In this document: piece by piece, positions 13,977 through 22,087 of the stretch
How positions within the stretch are numbered: the stretch's first letter is position 1
Layout of the letters: the number at the start of each line of letters is the position of its first letter
Assembly: GCA_030066245.1 (NCBI GenBank)
Contig: JASJBY010000020.1
Coordinates: 1-23,161, forward strand
Direction of reading: 5' to 3'
Length of the DNA stretch: 23,161 nt
Source: Gammaproteobacteria bacterium
GTDB taxonomy: Bacteria; Pseudomonadota; Gammaproteobacteria; JAABTG01
Notes under the pieces: model-generated
Database searches by the model: none
Told to the model about the DNA's origin: nothing
The model's input: only the letters and a program-made list of their open reading frames with translations
Translations under genes and position numbers: made by a program

Positions 13977-15073
13977 TGTCCCCACGGACGGCAAGAGACT
14001 GGCTCGAGCGGATACGCGCCCTGGCCCTGCCTGAAAAAGTCAGAATCATGAACGTGTGCGGTGGCCACGAGCGCTCCATCAGCATGGCGGGGCTCCGAGG
14101 GGCCTTGCCCGCGGCCTTGGAGCTGATCCCCGGACCCGGCTGTCCGGTCTGCATCTGTCCCGAGGAGGACATCTACGACGCGATACAGCTGGCGGTCCAC
14201 GGAGAAGTGATACTGCTGGCCTTCGGCGACATGCTGCGAGTCCCGGTCAATGTACCGAAAGGGGAGATTCGCTCGTTGGAGCAGGCCAAGGCGGCCGGCG
14301 CCGACATCCGGCCCATCGCATCGCCCATGGAAGCCACGGCAATCGCCGCGGCCCATCCGGACCGTGCCGTGGTGTTCTTCGCCGCCGGCTTCGAAACCAC
14401 CACGGCCCCTGTGGCGGCCATGCTGGCCGCTGGGGTGCCTGACAATCTGTATCTGCTGCTCTCGGGTCGATTGACCTGGCCGGCAGTCGCCATGATGCTG
14501 CAGTCAGACACGCCGGGTTTCGATGCCCTCATCGCCCCCGGTCACGTTGCCACCGTCATGGGTCCGGAAGAGTGGGAGTTCGTGGTCAGCGAGCACGAAT
14601 TGCCCGCTGCCGTGGCCGGCTTTACGCCCGAAAGCCTACTCTCGGCTATTTACTCCACGCTTCGTCAGCTGGTCGAGGACCGGCGTTTTCTCGACAACTG
14701 CTACCCTGAGGCGGTGCGGGCGGGCGGCAATCCGTCTGCCAGGCGGCAGCTGCAACAGACCATGGCGGTCGTGGACTCGAACTGGCGCGGTGTCGGCCGT
14801 ATTCCGGCCTCGGGCTTTGCCCTGCGCGACGCCCACGTAGCGCGCGATGCGCGCCGGGCGTTCCCCATCCATGCTGAAGCCAACCGCCGCCGAGCCGGCG
14901 AGATGCCGCCGGGCTGCGACTGCGCCCGCGTCGTGCTCGGCAAGATCTACCCGAATCAGTGCCGCATCTACGCCAAGGCCTGCACGCCCCGCACCCCCAT
15001 CGGCCCGTGCATGGTCTCGGACGAAGGCGCCTGTCGCATCTGGTGGGCCAGCAGCGTCCGGGAAGTCGCCTGA
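13976..15073 (+). CDS. hypD: Hydrogenase maturation protein HypD
   Basis: A 365-residue Fe-S protein forming the scaffold with HypC on which Fe(CN)2CO is assembled. Diagnostic motifs are present: N-V-C-G-G-H-E near residue 26 (C28), G-P-G-C-P-V-C at 53-59 (C56, C59), G-F-E-T-T near 138, and C-terminal cluster cysteines in G-C-D-C-A, C-R-I-Y-A-K-A-C-T-P and G-P-C-M-V-S-D-E-G-A-C. The length is normal. ATG 13976 overlaps the hypB stop. The next gene downstream is not hypE, as is usual, but a membrane thiol-redox protein. Confidence 0.96.
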   Translation: MSPRTARDWLERIRALALPEKVRIMNVCGGHERSISMAGLRGALPAALELIPGPGCPVCICPEEDIYDAIQLAVHGEVILLAFGDMLRVPVNVPKGEIRSLEQAKAAGADIRPIASPMEATAIAAAHPDRAVVFFAAGFETTTAPVAAMLAAGVPDNLYLLLSGRLTWPAVAMMLQSDTPGFDALIAPGHVATVMGPEEWEFVVSEHELPAAVAGFTPESLLSAIYSTLRQLVEDRRFLDNCYPEAVRAGGNPSARRQLQQTMAVVDSNWRGVGRIPASGFALRDAHVARDARRAFPIHAEANRRRAGEMPPGCDCARVVLGKIYPNQCRIYAKACTPRTPIGPCMVSDEGACRIWWASSVREVA

Positions 15074-15101
15074 GACCAGGGAACTGCACCGGCAAGGAAG
15101 C

Positions 15102-16439
15102 ATGGTGAACCGCTCGTCAGTGCGTGGCCTGTTCCTTTCGCTTGCCATGCTGTCGGTCCTTTTCGCGGCCGAAGTAAACGCGGCTGCGGATCCCGGCGTA
15201 GCGTCCGCTGGGGACGACCCTGTTGGCACCGTGGATCTGCACTTCTTCTGGACCACGACCTGTCCCCACTGCCGGCAGGCGAAACCCTTCGTCGAGGCGC
15301 TGGCCCGGGAATACCCGTGGTTGCGACTTCACGCCTACGAGCTGCGCAGCGACCCCGGCAACGTGGACCGCTATCTGGACCTGGCCCGCCAGGTGGGTGG
15401 TGATCCCAGCTCGGTTCCGGGCTTCATCTACTGTGGCCGCATGCTGGTGGGGTTCGATTCGCCACAACGGCTCGGCGCCGTGCTGCGCCAGGAGCTACTG
15501 AACTGCCGCGCCAGCCTGCTCGGTGAGAGGGCGAAACCTGCGGCCGCCACTCCCGCGGAGAGCACCGAGACGAGCGTCTTCCTACCCCTCCTGGGGCGGC
15601 TGGATCTGGCGGGAATGTCGTTGCCGGTGGTCACACTGGTGCTGGCCGGTCTGGACGCCTTCAACCCATGCGCGTTCTTCGTGCTCCTGTTTCTGCTGAG
15701 CTTGCTGGTGCACGCCCGCAGTCGTGTCCGCATGGCCGTCATCGGCGGGATTTTCGTGTTCTTCTCCGGCCTGGTGTACTTCGTGTTCATGGCGGCCTGG
15801 CTCAATGTGTTCCTGGTCATGGGACAGCTGCGCATGATCACGGTGATCGCCGGCCTGCTCGCCATTGCCATCGCCGCCCTCAATCTGAAGGACTTCTTCC
15901 GGCCCGGGCAGGGTATCTCCCTGTCCATTCCCGCGTCTGCGAAGCCCCGCCTGTTTCAGCACATGCGTGGGCTGGTCTACGCGAGCGGCCCTGCCGGCCT
16001 GGTTCTCGGCACGGTCACCCTGGCGATCACCGCCAACGCCTACGAACTGCTGTGCACGGCAGGCTTCCCTATGGTGTATACGCGCATCCTGACGCTCAAC
16101 GCGCTGCCAACCGAGGCATATTACTTCTATCTGCTGCTGTACAACCTGATCTATGTCCTGCCCCTGGCGGTCATTGTCGTCCTGTTCACGGTGACCCTGG
16201 GAGCGCGAAAACTGGGGGAGAGTGAGGGCCGGCTGCTCAAGCTGGTCTCGGGCATGATGATGATGGGCCTGGGCGTGGTCATGCTCGCCGCCCCCGAGCT
16301 GTTGAACAACGCCCTCATCGCTGTCCTTATCCTGGCCACCGCGCTCGTGGGAGCCTGGCTGATCACCCGGGTGCACCGCTACGTTCACGCGTCCCGGCAG
16401 GCACGCTCGCCTGGGGCGGCTCCGAAAAGACCCGGATAG
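15102..16439 (+). CDS. Thioredoxin-domain / CcdA-DsbD-like membrane protein
   Basis: A 445-residue protein. A signal peptide (residues 1-28) is followed by a periplasmic thioredoxin-like domain with active site T-C-P-H-C (C54, C57) and a conserved V-P-G-F-I-Y-C-G segment near residue 105. From about residue 170 come six or seven transmembrane helices. Helix 1 contains D-A-F-N-P-C-A-F (C near 190) and a later helix contains Y-E-L-L-C-T-A (C near 316). These resemble the paired cysteines of CcdA/DsbD thiol transporters. It would move reducing equivalents across the membrane to the fused periplasmic domain. AAGGAAG lies next to the start; ATG 15102 or GTG 15105 are both possible. It lies 28 bases after hypD in the same direction, so a role in hydrogenase maturation is possible but is inference only. 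Confidence 0.82.
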   Translation: MVNRSSVRGLFLSLAMLSVLFAAEVNAAADPGVASAGDDPVGTVDLHFFWTTTCPHCRQAKPFVEALAREYPWLRLHAYELRSDPGNVDRYLDLARQVGGDPSSVPGFIYCGRMLVGFDSPQRLGAVLRQELLNCRASLLGERAKPAAATPAESTETSVFLPLLGRLDLAGMSLPVVTLVLAGLDAFNPCAFFVLLFLLSLLVHARSRVRMAVIGGIFVFFSGLVYFVFMAAWLNVFLVMGQLRMITVIAGLLAIAIAALNLKDFFRPGQGISLSIPASAKPRLFQHMRGLVYASGPAGLVLGTVTLAITANAYELLCTAGFPMVYTRILTLNALPTEAYYFYLLLYNLIYVLPLAVIVVLFTVTLGARKLGESEGRLLKLVSGMMMMGLGVVMLAAPELLNNALIAVLILATALVGAWLITRVHRYVHASRQARSPGAAPKRPG

Positions 16440-16469
16440 ACGCACAATCTCCGCTGGGCCCGGGAGACG

Positions 16470-16560
16470 AAAAAGTACCTTACAGACTTAAAGTCGGATA
16501 GTAAATAGCATGAAAGTTAAGTCATAAGTTATTGATATTATTATTTATAAATCCACTCGC
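16470..16560. other. AT-rich island before hypE, with an IHF-like site
   Basis: About 90 bases are strikingly AT-rich in an otherwise GC-rich window. They include a run of A/T around 16536-16552. On the minus strand, 16525-16537 reads TATCAATAACTTA, a full match to the IHF consensus WATCAR-N4-TTR. No gene is seen. It could be a promoter region for hypE, a regulatory bend, or the remnant of an insertion. Such matches arise easily in AT-rich DNA. Confidence 0.35.
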
Positions 16561-16617
16561 GCTGTGCGGCGCGGGGTCCAGCCTGCCATGCGCAGTGACC
16601 AGCCGACGCCCTGTTCG

Positions 16618-16687
16618 ACCACTCACCACTAACTACTCACCACTCACCACTCACCACTCACTGCTCACTGCTCACTGCTCACTGCTC
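16618..16687 (+). repeat. Heptanucleotide tandem array directly upstream of hypE
   Basis: Ten consecutive heptamers in register: ACCACTC, ACCACTA, ACTACTC, ACCACTC three times, then ACTGCTC four times. The array ends four bases before the hypE ATG. The two unit types suggest two rounds of expansion. It leaves no Shine-Dalgarno sequence in front of hypE. No inverted partner array was found nearby, unlike the cassettes around hupC. Confidence 0.85.
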
Positions 16688-16691
16688 ACTC

Positions 16692-17405
16692 ATGCTAGAC
16701 ACCCACATATCACTCGCCCACGGAAACGGCGGCCGTTTCATGCGGGAGCTCATAGACGAGATCTTTGCCCGGCATCTGGGCAATCCCGTCCTTGACGTGC
16801 ACGCCGACGCGGCGCGCCTCACATTTCCATCAGCCCGGGAGCTCTACCTGACCACGGACGGCTTCACCGTCCAGCCCCTGGAGTTTCCCGGCGGCAACAT
16901 AGGCTCCCTGGCCGTGCACGGCACGGTGAATGATCTGGCGGTAGCCGGCGCAACGCCGCTCTACCTGAGCCTCAACTGCTTCATCGAGGAAGGCATCGAG
17001 ATCAGCTTGCTGGAGCGAATCGTCGCCAGCCTGGCTCACGCCGCCGGGGAGTCAGGCGTGGTGGTAGCCACCGGGGACACCAAGGTTGTTCGCCGCGGCG
17101 AGGGAGGCGGCATTTACCTGGCCACCACGGGGATAGGCAGACGCGCAACGGATGTTGACCTGGGCATGGAAAGCCGCAGCTGCTCCGGAAAACGGCGCCG
17201 AATGCGCGCCACCGGTACAGAATCAAGCTGGTTTACGGCTCGGCCGGGGTTTCGGCGGGATTCGCGGAAGGCGACGGGCGGAGGCCCGCTCAGGAAGCGT
17301 CCGCCTTGCGTGCGAGCTTCTGCGACATCAGCTCTTCGACCGCCTCGCCCTCCATGGGCTGGGCGAATACATGCCCTTGGCCCACCTCACAGGCCATCTG
17401 TCTGA
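16692..17405 (+). pseudogene. hypE: hypE, truncated: N-terminal half only
   Basis: The first about 156 residues are clear HypE, the dehydratase that makes the cyanide ligands from thiocarbamate. Visible motifs are L-A-H-G-N-G-G-R, D-G-F-T-V-x-P-L-x-F-P-G-G-N-I-G-x-L-A, G-T-V-N-D-L-A-V-A-G-A, and T-G-D-T-K-V-V near residue 127. Homology stops near base 17160, just after the T-T-G-I-G strand. The frame then runs through arginine-rich non-homologous sequence to 17405, overlapping the 3' end of the opposite GGDEF-EAL gene. The second AIRS domain and the essential C-terminal P-R-I-C cysteine are missing; complete HypE is about 335-350 residues. No other frame up to 17290 continues it, so this is not a simple frameshift. 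It also lacks a ribosome site. Confidence 0.85.
17247..17265. repeat. 19-bp direct repeat, copy 1
   Basis: GGGTTTCGGCGGGATTCGC occurs here and again, in the same orientation, at 23019-23037. This copy lies between the point where hypE homology ends and the end of the GGDEF-EAL gene. Identity over 19 bases is unlikely by chance within 23 kb. Confidence 0.6.
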
Positions 17406-19398
17406 GCTTCAGCACGTCCTGCCGGTTCTCGCTGCCTTCGGCGACCACCGTCATGCCCAGGCTGTGGGCCAGGGCGACCATGGCTTTTACGATCTCCAGA
17501 TGCTTGCCCCCCTTCTCCATGCCTGTGACGAATGAGCCGTCAATCTTCACCACATCGAAGGGCAGGTCGTTGAGATGGCGGAACGAAGAGGAGCCGATAC
17601 CGAAGTCATCGATGGACGTCTGGATGCCACGCTCATGCAGTGCCATCAGCATCTCTCTCATGGGTCCGCTATGCCCTCTGAGCGTAGCCTCCGCCACCTC
17701 CACGGTCAGGCATTTCGCCGGCAGCCCCGAGTCACTCAGAGCCCCGTCGACGGTGGCGAGGAAGTCCGGATCGGCCAGCTCGGAGGCCGAGACGTTGACA
17801 CTCACCGACCATCGCCGCGCCTCGTCCCACTGCTCCTGCCATTCCCGCATCTGACGACATGCCTCGCCCAGGACCCAGCGCCCAATGGGCACCAGCAACC
17901 CGGCGTCTGCCGCGACCGGCAGAAAACTTGCGGGGCTGGCCAGGCCTCTTTCCGGGTGTTGCCACCTGAGCAATGCCTCGAAGCCCACCAGCGTGTTGCT
18001 GGCCAGGGCCACCATGGGCTGGTAGACGAGCCGGAATTCCTGCCGCTCGATCGCCGCCCTGAGCTCGCTTTCCAGCTGCAGCACCGTGAGCGCCTGGGCA
18101 TGCATGTCCTGATCGAATACCTGGTAGCGGGCCTTGCCCAACGCCTTGGCCCGATGCATGGCCGTGTCCGAATCCCGCAGCACATCCTCCGCGGTCTCGT
18201 AGCCACTGCTGCTCAAGGCTATGCCGATGCTCGCCGTGACCACCACCTCGTGCCCTTCCAGCTGGAAGCTCTTGTTCAGGGCAGACTGTAGGCGCTCCAC
18301 CAGCCGCGTCACCGAGGCCACGTCCGTAACCTCGTCCACCAGCACGGTGAACTCGTCGCCCCCAAGCCTGGACAGTGTGTCAGTGGGCCCCAGGCAGCTC
18401 TGGATGCGCTCGCCCAGCCCCCTCAGGAGCAAATCACCCGTGTCATGTCCGAGACTGTCATTGACCACCTGCAGGCGATCCACGTCCATCAGCAGCACGG
18501 CGAACAGACTGTCAGCCTTTTTCCGCGTCAGCTTCAGACGGTGCGCCACCCGGTCCAGGAACAGGGAACGATTGGGCAGCCCCGTGACGGGATCGTGCAG
18601 CAGCTGGGCCTCGGCCTGCTTGCGTGCGCTGATGTCGGTCTGGGAACCCGCCATGCGCGACGGCCGGCCGCGGGCGTCGTGAATCGCAACGCCGCGGCAG
18701 AGCACCCACCGGTAGCTGCCGTCTGCAGCCCGGATGCGGTGCTCCACCTCCAGCTCAGGCGCGGACGTCTCCACCAGATGCCGGGTGATGGCACCTTCGA
18801 CCCGGGCGCGGTCCTCGGGATGCACCCGGTCGAACCAGTCTCCGCTCTTGGTCCCGACGGCGTCTTCCGCATACCCCAGCATGGCTTTCCAGCGGGGCGA
18901 GAAATGAACCTCGTCGGTGCCGAGATCCCAGTCCCACAGACCGTCGTTGGCCCCGCGCGCCGCCAGGGCGTAGCGCTCCTCGCTCTTTCTGAGATCGGCG
19001 AAGGCCTGGCTGGAGCGCAGCGCATAGCGCAGCTGATGGGTGAGATTAGTCCAGTTGATCGGTTTGCTGATGAAGTTGGAGGCGCCTACCTCATAGGCGC
19101 GCTCGATGGACTCGGTGTCATCAAGCGCCGTGGCCATGAGAACGGGCACATACTCCGCACCCGGCAGCTGGCGAATGGCAAAGCAGGTCTCGTAACCATC
19201 CCTGAACGGCATCATGACGTCGAGCAGCACGGCATCCGGCCGCCGGCGCTGAAACATCTCCAGGGCCTCCATGCCGTCGGCGGCCGTCTCCACGACCATG
19301 CCGGCGTCTGACAGGAACGCCGCCAGCACCTCGCGGATGGATTCGTCGTCGTCGACTACGAGTATTCTGGGCGGATTACCGCCGGAGACGTCATGCAT
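17290..19398 (-). CDS. REC-PAS-GGDEF-EAL cyclic-di-GMP signalling protein
   Basis: A 702-residue cytoplasmic response regulator. Residues 10-125 form a receiver domain with the acidic pocket D-D-D and phospho-acceptor D60 (L-L-D-V-M-M-P). A PAS domain follows at about 150-265 (W-D-W-D, then a PAC segment). A diguanylate cyclase domain follows with an intact G-G-D-E-F motif, then a phosphodiesterase domain with intact E-A-L-L-R-W and D-D-F-G motifs. Both enzyme halves therefore look catalytically competent, and the net activity is unknown. Start ATG 19398 was chosen because it begins just before the receiver domain and has GGGGA upstream. The frame is open back to 19629, but that stretch is not protein-like. 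No histidine kinase gene is adjacent. Confidence 0.92.
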   Translation of the reverse strand: MHDVSGGNPPRILVVDDDESIREVLAAFLSDAGMVVETAADGMEALEMFQRRRPDAVLLDVMMPFRDGYETCFAIRQLPGAEYVPVLMATALDDTESIERAYEVGASNFISKPINWTNLTHQLRYALRSSQAFADLRKSEERYALAARGANDGLWDWDLGTDEVHFSPRWKAMLGYAEDAVGTKSGDWFDRVHPEDRARVEGAITRHLVETSAPELEVEHRIRAADGSYRWVLCRGVAIHDARGRPSRMAGSQTDISARKQAEAQLLHDPVTGLPNRSLFLDRVAHRLKLTRKKADSLFAVLLMDVDRLQVVNDSLGHDTGDLLLRGLGERIQSCLGPTDTLSRLGGDEFTVLVDEVTDVASVTRLVERLQSALNKSFQLEGHEVVVTASIGIALSSSGYETAEDVLRDSDTAMHRAKALGKARYQVFDQDMHAQALTVLQLESELRAAIERQEFRLVYQPMVALASNTLVGFEALLRWQHPERGLASPASFLPVAADAGLLVPIGRWVLGEACRQMREWQEQWDEARRWSVSVNVSASELADPDFLATVDGALSDSGLPAKCLTVEVAEATLRGHSGPMREMLMALHERGIQTSIDDFGIGSSSFRHLNDLPFDVVKIDGSFVTGMEKGGKHLEIVKAMVALAHSLGMTVVAEGSENRQDVLKLRQMACEVGQGHVFAQPMEGEAVEELMSQKLARKADAS

Positions 19399-19744
19399 GA
19401 CCAGGTGTCCCCAATCACCCTCGGCATCGCCGATCCGCGAAGCGCGCCCGCGCTCCGGCGCCGTGAAACGAAGCCTGCCATTATTGCAGGAGCTATCGAC
19501 TCCTGGAGCGGGGATCTTGAGAGGTTGTGGGGGGTTGCCGTCCGCTCCGGTTCGGGTTGACCACCGGAGAGGGCCGGGAGCGAGGTGGAGACGGTCCGGG
19601 GCCGCGCTCTGCCACCCGACCACGTTCAAACCTTACCCGGAAAGCGGCGCTTTCGGACCTGCACAGCTATCGCCGGGGACATCCTGGCGCCTCCTGACCT
19701 GCGCCGCTGGTCTGAAGCTGCCCTGCGTCAGGGATGTCGCGGCC
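19399..19744. other. 346-bp intergenic region without a recognised gene
   Basis: Lies between the PfkB-family kinase and the REC-GGDEF-EAL gene, both on the minus strand. It holds a perfect 7-bp inverted pair, CTCCGGT (19545-19551) and ACCGGAG (19563-19569), with no T-run, and an open frame joined to the signalling gene that looks non-coding. A promoter for the signalling gene is expected here, but no convincing -35/-10 pair was seen. Confidence 0.4.
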
Positions 19745-20650
19745 TTAGCCCGGATATATGGACTCCCGGCAGCAGCGGTCCAACTCGGCGCGGCTCAGAT
19801 AGCCGCCTCCCTGCGCCCCCACGTGATGTCCGGCGAACACCTGGGCTCGAAACAGGGCATCCCGCGGCGCATACCCCGCCACGATGGATGCCAGGAAGCC
19901 CGCCGCCATCACGTCGCCGGCACCGGTCGTGTTGACCGCCTCGCCCTTGGGCACCGCGGTTACCCTTTCGATGGTGCGTTCGCTGCGCATCCCCAGGGTC
20001 GCGCCTCCGGCACCCTGACCGCAGACCACGGTCTCCACGTCGAAGTCGTCCCAGAGCAGGCGGATGGTGCCCTCCACGTCGCCACCCAGGCGTTCGGAGC
20101 TGAAGAAGACGATGTCGGCGAGCTCGGCGAACTGTCCTTCGAAGGAATCCAGCGTCTCGAGATTCTGCAGATCGGTGGCAACGGGCTTGCCGGCGGCTCG
20201 CGCAAGCCGCCCCAGAGGCAGCGTCCAGAAAGTGTGCGCGATATACACGGCCGACGCGTCGGCCAGCAGGTCACTGAAACGCGCGTCCGGATACTGTGCC
20301 TCGCGAACCGCCTTGCGATCCACGAACATGGCTTCGCCGCCCTCGGCATCGCACAGAATGACGGTGCGCATGGTACGGTCCATGGTCTGCACCACCCCGT
20401 CCAGGCCGATGGACGTCTGCTCCAGCTGCTCCCGCAGGAGATCGCCCAGGGGGTCTCGGCCGAGAATAGTCGCCAGGGACACCCGATGACCCAGGGCCGT
20501 CAGCGCCGCGCTGATGTTGTAGGCGACCCCGGACAGACCATCCAAGATCCCTTCGGGGGTGAAACGCGCCTTCTCGTAGCTGACGGGAAACTGGCCCACC
20601 GGCACCCGAGTCCCGAGATTGACGTTGCCGGCGACCAGAATGTCCGTCAT
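19745..20650 (-). CDS. PfkB/ribokinase-family sugar or nucleoside kinase
   Basis: A 301-residue kinase. The N-terminus has G-N-V-N and the di-glycine-like region L-S-G-V-A-Y-N-I-S-A-A-L near residue 40. The second PfkB signature, N-T-T-G-A-G-D-V-M-A-A-G-F, near residue 245 contains the catalytic aspartate and anion hole (usually D-T-x-G-A-G-D; here the first residue is Asn). These enzymes phosphorylate a hydroxymethyl group of sugars or nucleosides with ATP; the substrate cannot be assigned. ATG 20650 starts directly at the first beta strand. It is separated from its neighbours by 205 and 346 bp, so it is probably transcribed alone. Confidence 0.88.
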   Translation of the reverse strand: MTDILVAGNVNLGTRVPVGQFPVSYEKARFTPEGILDGLSGVAYNISAALTALGHRVSLATILGRDPLGDLLREQLEQTSIGLDGVVQTMDRTMRTVILCDAEGGEAMFVDRKAVREAQYPDARFSDLLADASAVYIAHTFWTLPLGRLARAAGKPVATDLQNLETLDSFEGQFAELADIVFFSSERLGGDVEGTIRLLWDDFDVETVVCGQGAGGATLGMRSERTIERVTAVPKGEAVNTTGAGDVMAAGFLASIVAGYAPRDALFRAQVFAGHHVGAQGGGYLSRAELDRCCRESIYPG

Positions 20651-20855
20651 GGTCTTTAGACAGGCAGCTGCTTTGGAGAAGTGCTCACGGAGGGAGGTGC
20701 CCGAAGTGTTGTTCAGATCCGACAGGCGTTGTTGCCGCCACCGACAGGTTTTGTCGCTCCAACCGTTCCGCAATGCGCCTCTGCGTCTGCGGTTATTTTA
20801 CAGCTTACGCCAACGAACCGCTTCGGAACGCCCGCCGGCAGGCAGCCGCGGCGTA

Positions 20856-21368
20856 TCAGTCTTTGAGTCGGCGCACAGGGGCCAGCAGGTCCGGGTCGTC
20901 CCAGGCGCGACCGCCAATCGCCCGGTAGGCGAGGCGGCCCTGGGGGTCCACCACGAAGGTCGTGGGCAGTCCTCTGACCGGCCAGTTCTGGATGGTGGCG
21001 GAATCCAGGTCCAGGAGCAGCGGAAACTCCACGGGATAATTCGCGGTAAAGGCGAATATGATGTCTTCGTTCTCTCCGATGTTGACGGCCAACATCTCGA
21101 TGCCTTCCTCTCGCAGCTGCTCATAGGCTCGTTGCATGGAGGGCATCTCCTCACGACACGGCGGACACCAGGTCGCCCAGAAATTGACGATCACGACCTT
21201 GCCGCGATAGTCCGCCATGCGGTGGCGGACGCCCTCCATGTCCAGCAGATCGAGCTCGGGGGCGGGCGGCCGGCCTTCCACTGGCGTCAGCGACTGGTCC
21301 GACCGCTCCGCCGCGACGCCGGCAGCCGTTGCGAAACAGAGCATTAGGGTTATCAGAGGCTTGCGCAT
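20856..21368 (-). CDS. TlpA/ResA-like periplasmic thioredoxin
   Basis: A 170-residue exported thiol-disulfide oxidoreductase. A signal peptide (residues 1-20, M-R-K-P-L-I-T-L-M-L...) is followed by a thioredoxin fold with F-W-A-T-W-C-P-P-C (C68, C71). The cis-proline region G-L-P-T-T-F-V-V-D is near residue 135. TlpA/ResA proteins reduce periplasmic cysteines, for example in cytochrome c or copper-site assembly. ATG 21368 was chosen because the signal peptide starts there; upstream frame sequence is not protein-like. It lies 35 bp after the preceding exported-protein gene, forming a likely operon with the two unknown genes. Confidence 0.9.
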   Translation of the reverse strand: MRKPLITLMLCFATAAGVAAERSDQSLTPVEGRPPAPELDLLDMEGVRHRMADYRGKVVIVNFWATWCPPCREEMPSMQRAYEQLREEGIEMLAVNIGENEDIIFAFTANYPVEFPLLLDLDSATIQNWPVRGLPTTFVVDPQGRLAYRAIGGRAWDDPDLLAPVRRLKD

Positions 21369-21403
21369 ACGTCCATCCAGTTTCGGCGGCGGAGAGTCGC
21401 CGC

Positions 21404-22087
21404 TCAGAGTTGCAGATCCCGGGGGCACTCGACGTTCGCGAGGCGGCCGGTCTCGCGCTTGCCGTCCCGGTGCCAGACCAGGTCCAGATCGAAACGGGTT
21501 CCCGGCGCCAGACCGAAGCTGGTCATGCCCCAGTTGTAGTCTCCGGCGTCGAAACGCTGGCTTGTGGGCAGGAGAGACCAGCGGAAGGCAATTCGGGCCG
21601 CCTGGGAGACGCCCATTTCTTTCCACTGCTGGTCCCAGACCTCCTTCAGCTTAGGGGGGCGTGTCTGTCCCTCCGTCCGGACGCGCCAGTCACCCAGATG
21701 GTACTCCAGCGTGGTGGAGGCACCCTTGGGGGCGGTATTTTTGAATATGGTCTGGAATACGCAGCCCAGACCGATGGCGTCGGCCGCCTCGGCACTGAAG
21801 CCGCGCCCCAGAAAGAACGCCCGGGTCTGGTCAGGCAACCGCTGCACCAGTTCCACGGAGACGCTGTCGCTGCGCCAGTGCCAGAACGACAACCCGGTGT
21901 CCCCGTTGACTCCCCACACAGCCTCGCCTCGGGCCGCCCCCATGAGGGCGATACCGGCTCCCAAGGCAAGCGCGGCCGCGAGGCGGAGCCGCGTCACCGG
22001 GTCGAGCCGTCCGGGTCGCTCAGCGGTCTGACTCGAAGCTCGCGGCTTCCACCATGTCCGCCTCGCCGGCCGGTCGCCGCCAGTCAT
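21404..22087 (-). CDS. Exported protein of unknown function
   Basis: About 227 residues from ATG 22087, with one hydrophobic segment near residues 33-50 (R-L-R-L-A-A-A-L-A-L-G-A-G-I-A-L-M-G-A-A-R-G) that looks like a signal peptide or anchor. The mature part is tryptophan-rich and likely beta-rich (V-W-G-V-N-G-D-T-G-L-S-F-W-H-W). It has one central cysteine (G-L-G-C-V-F) and one near the C-terminus (V-E-C-P-R-D). These could form a disulfide, a possible substrate for the adjacent TlpA. The start is uncertain: ATG 22087 has GGGGGGAG upstream and overlaps the previous gene by 68 bases, while GTG 21997 would give a cleaner signal peptide without overlap. I do not recognise the family. Confidence 0.7.
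   Translation of the reverse strand: MTGGDRPARRTWWKPRASSQTAERPGRLDPVTRLRLAAALALGAGIALMGAARGEAVWGVNGDTGLSFWHWRSDSVSVELVQRLPDQTRAFFLGRGFSAEAADAIGLGCVFQTIFKNTAPKGASTTLEYHLGDWRVRTEGQTRPPKLKEVWDQQWKEMGVSQAARIAFRWSLLPTSQRFDAGDYNWGMTSFGLAPGTRFDLDLVWHRDGKRETGRLANVECPRDLQL

Noticed and set aside
15582..16445. 287-codon minus-strand frame opposite the thioredoxin-CcdA-like gene
   Set aside because: Antisense of a transmembrane protein with intact motifs; the product has no family features.
16618..16691. Possible CRISPR array
   Set aside because: The units are 7 bp, contiguous, with no spacers; no cas genes are in the window.
17160..17290. Simple frameshift in hypE
   Set aside because: None of the three plus-strand frames after 17160 resembles the HypE second domain before the opposite gene begins.
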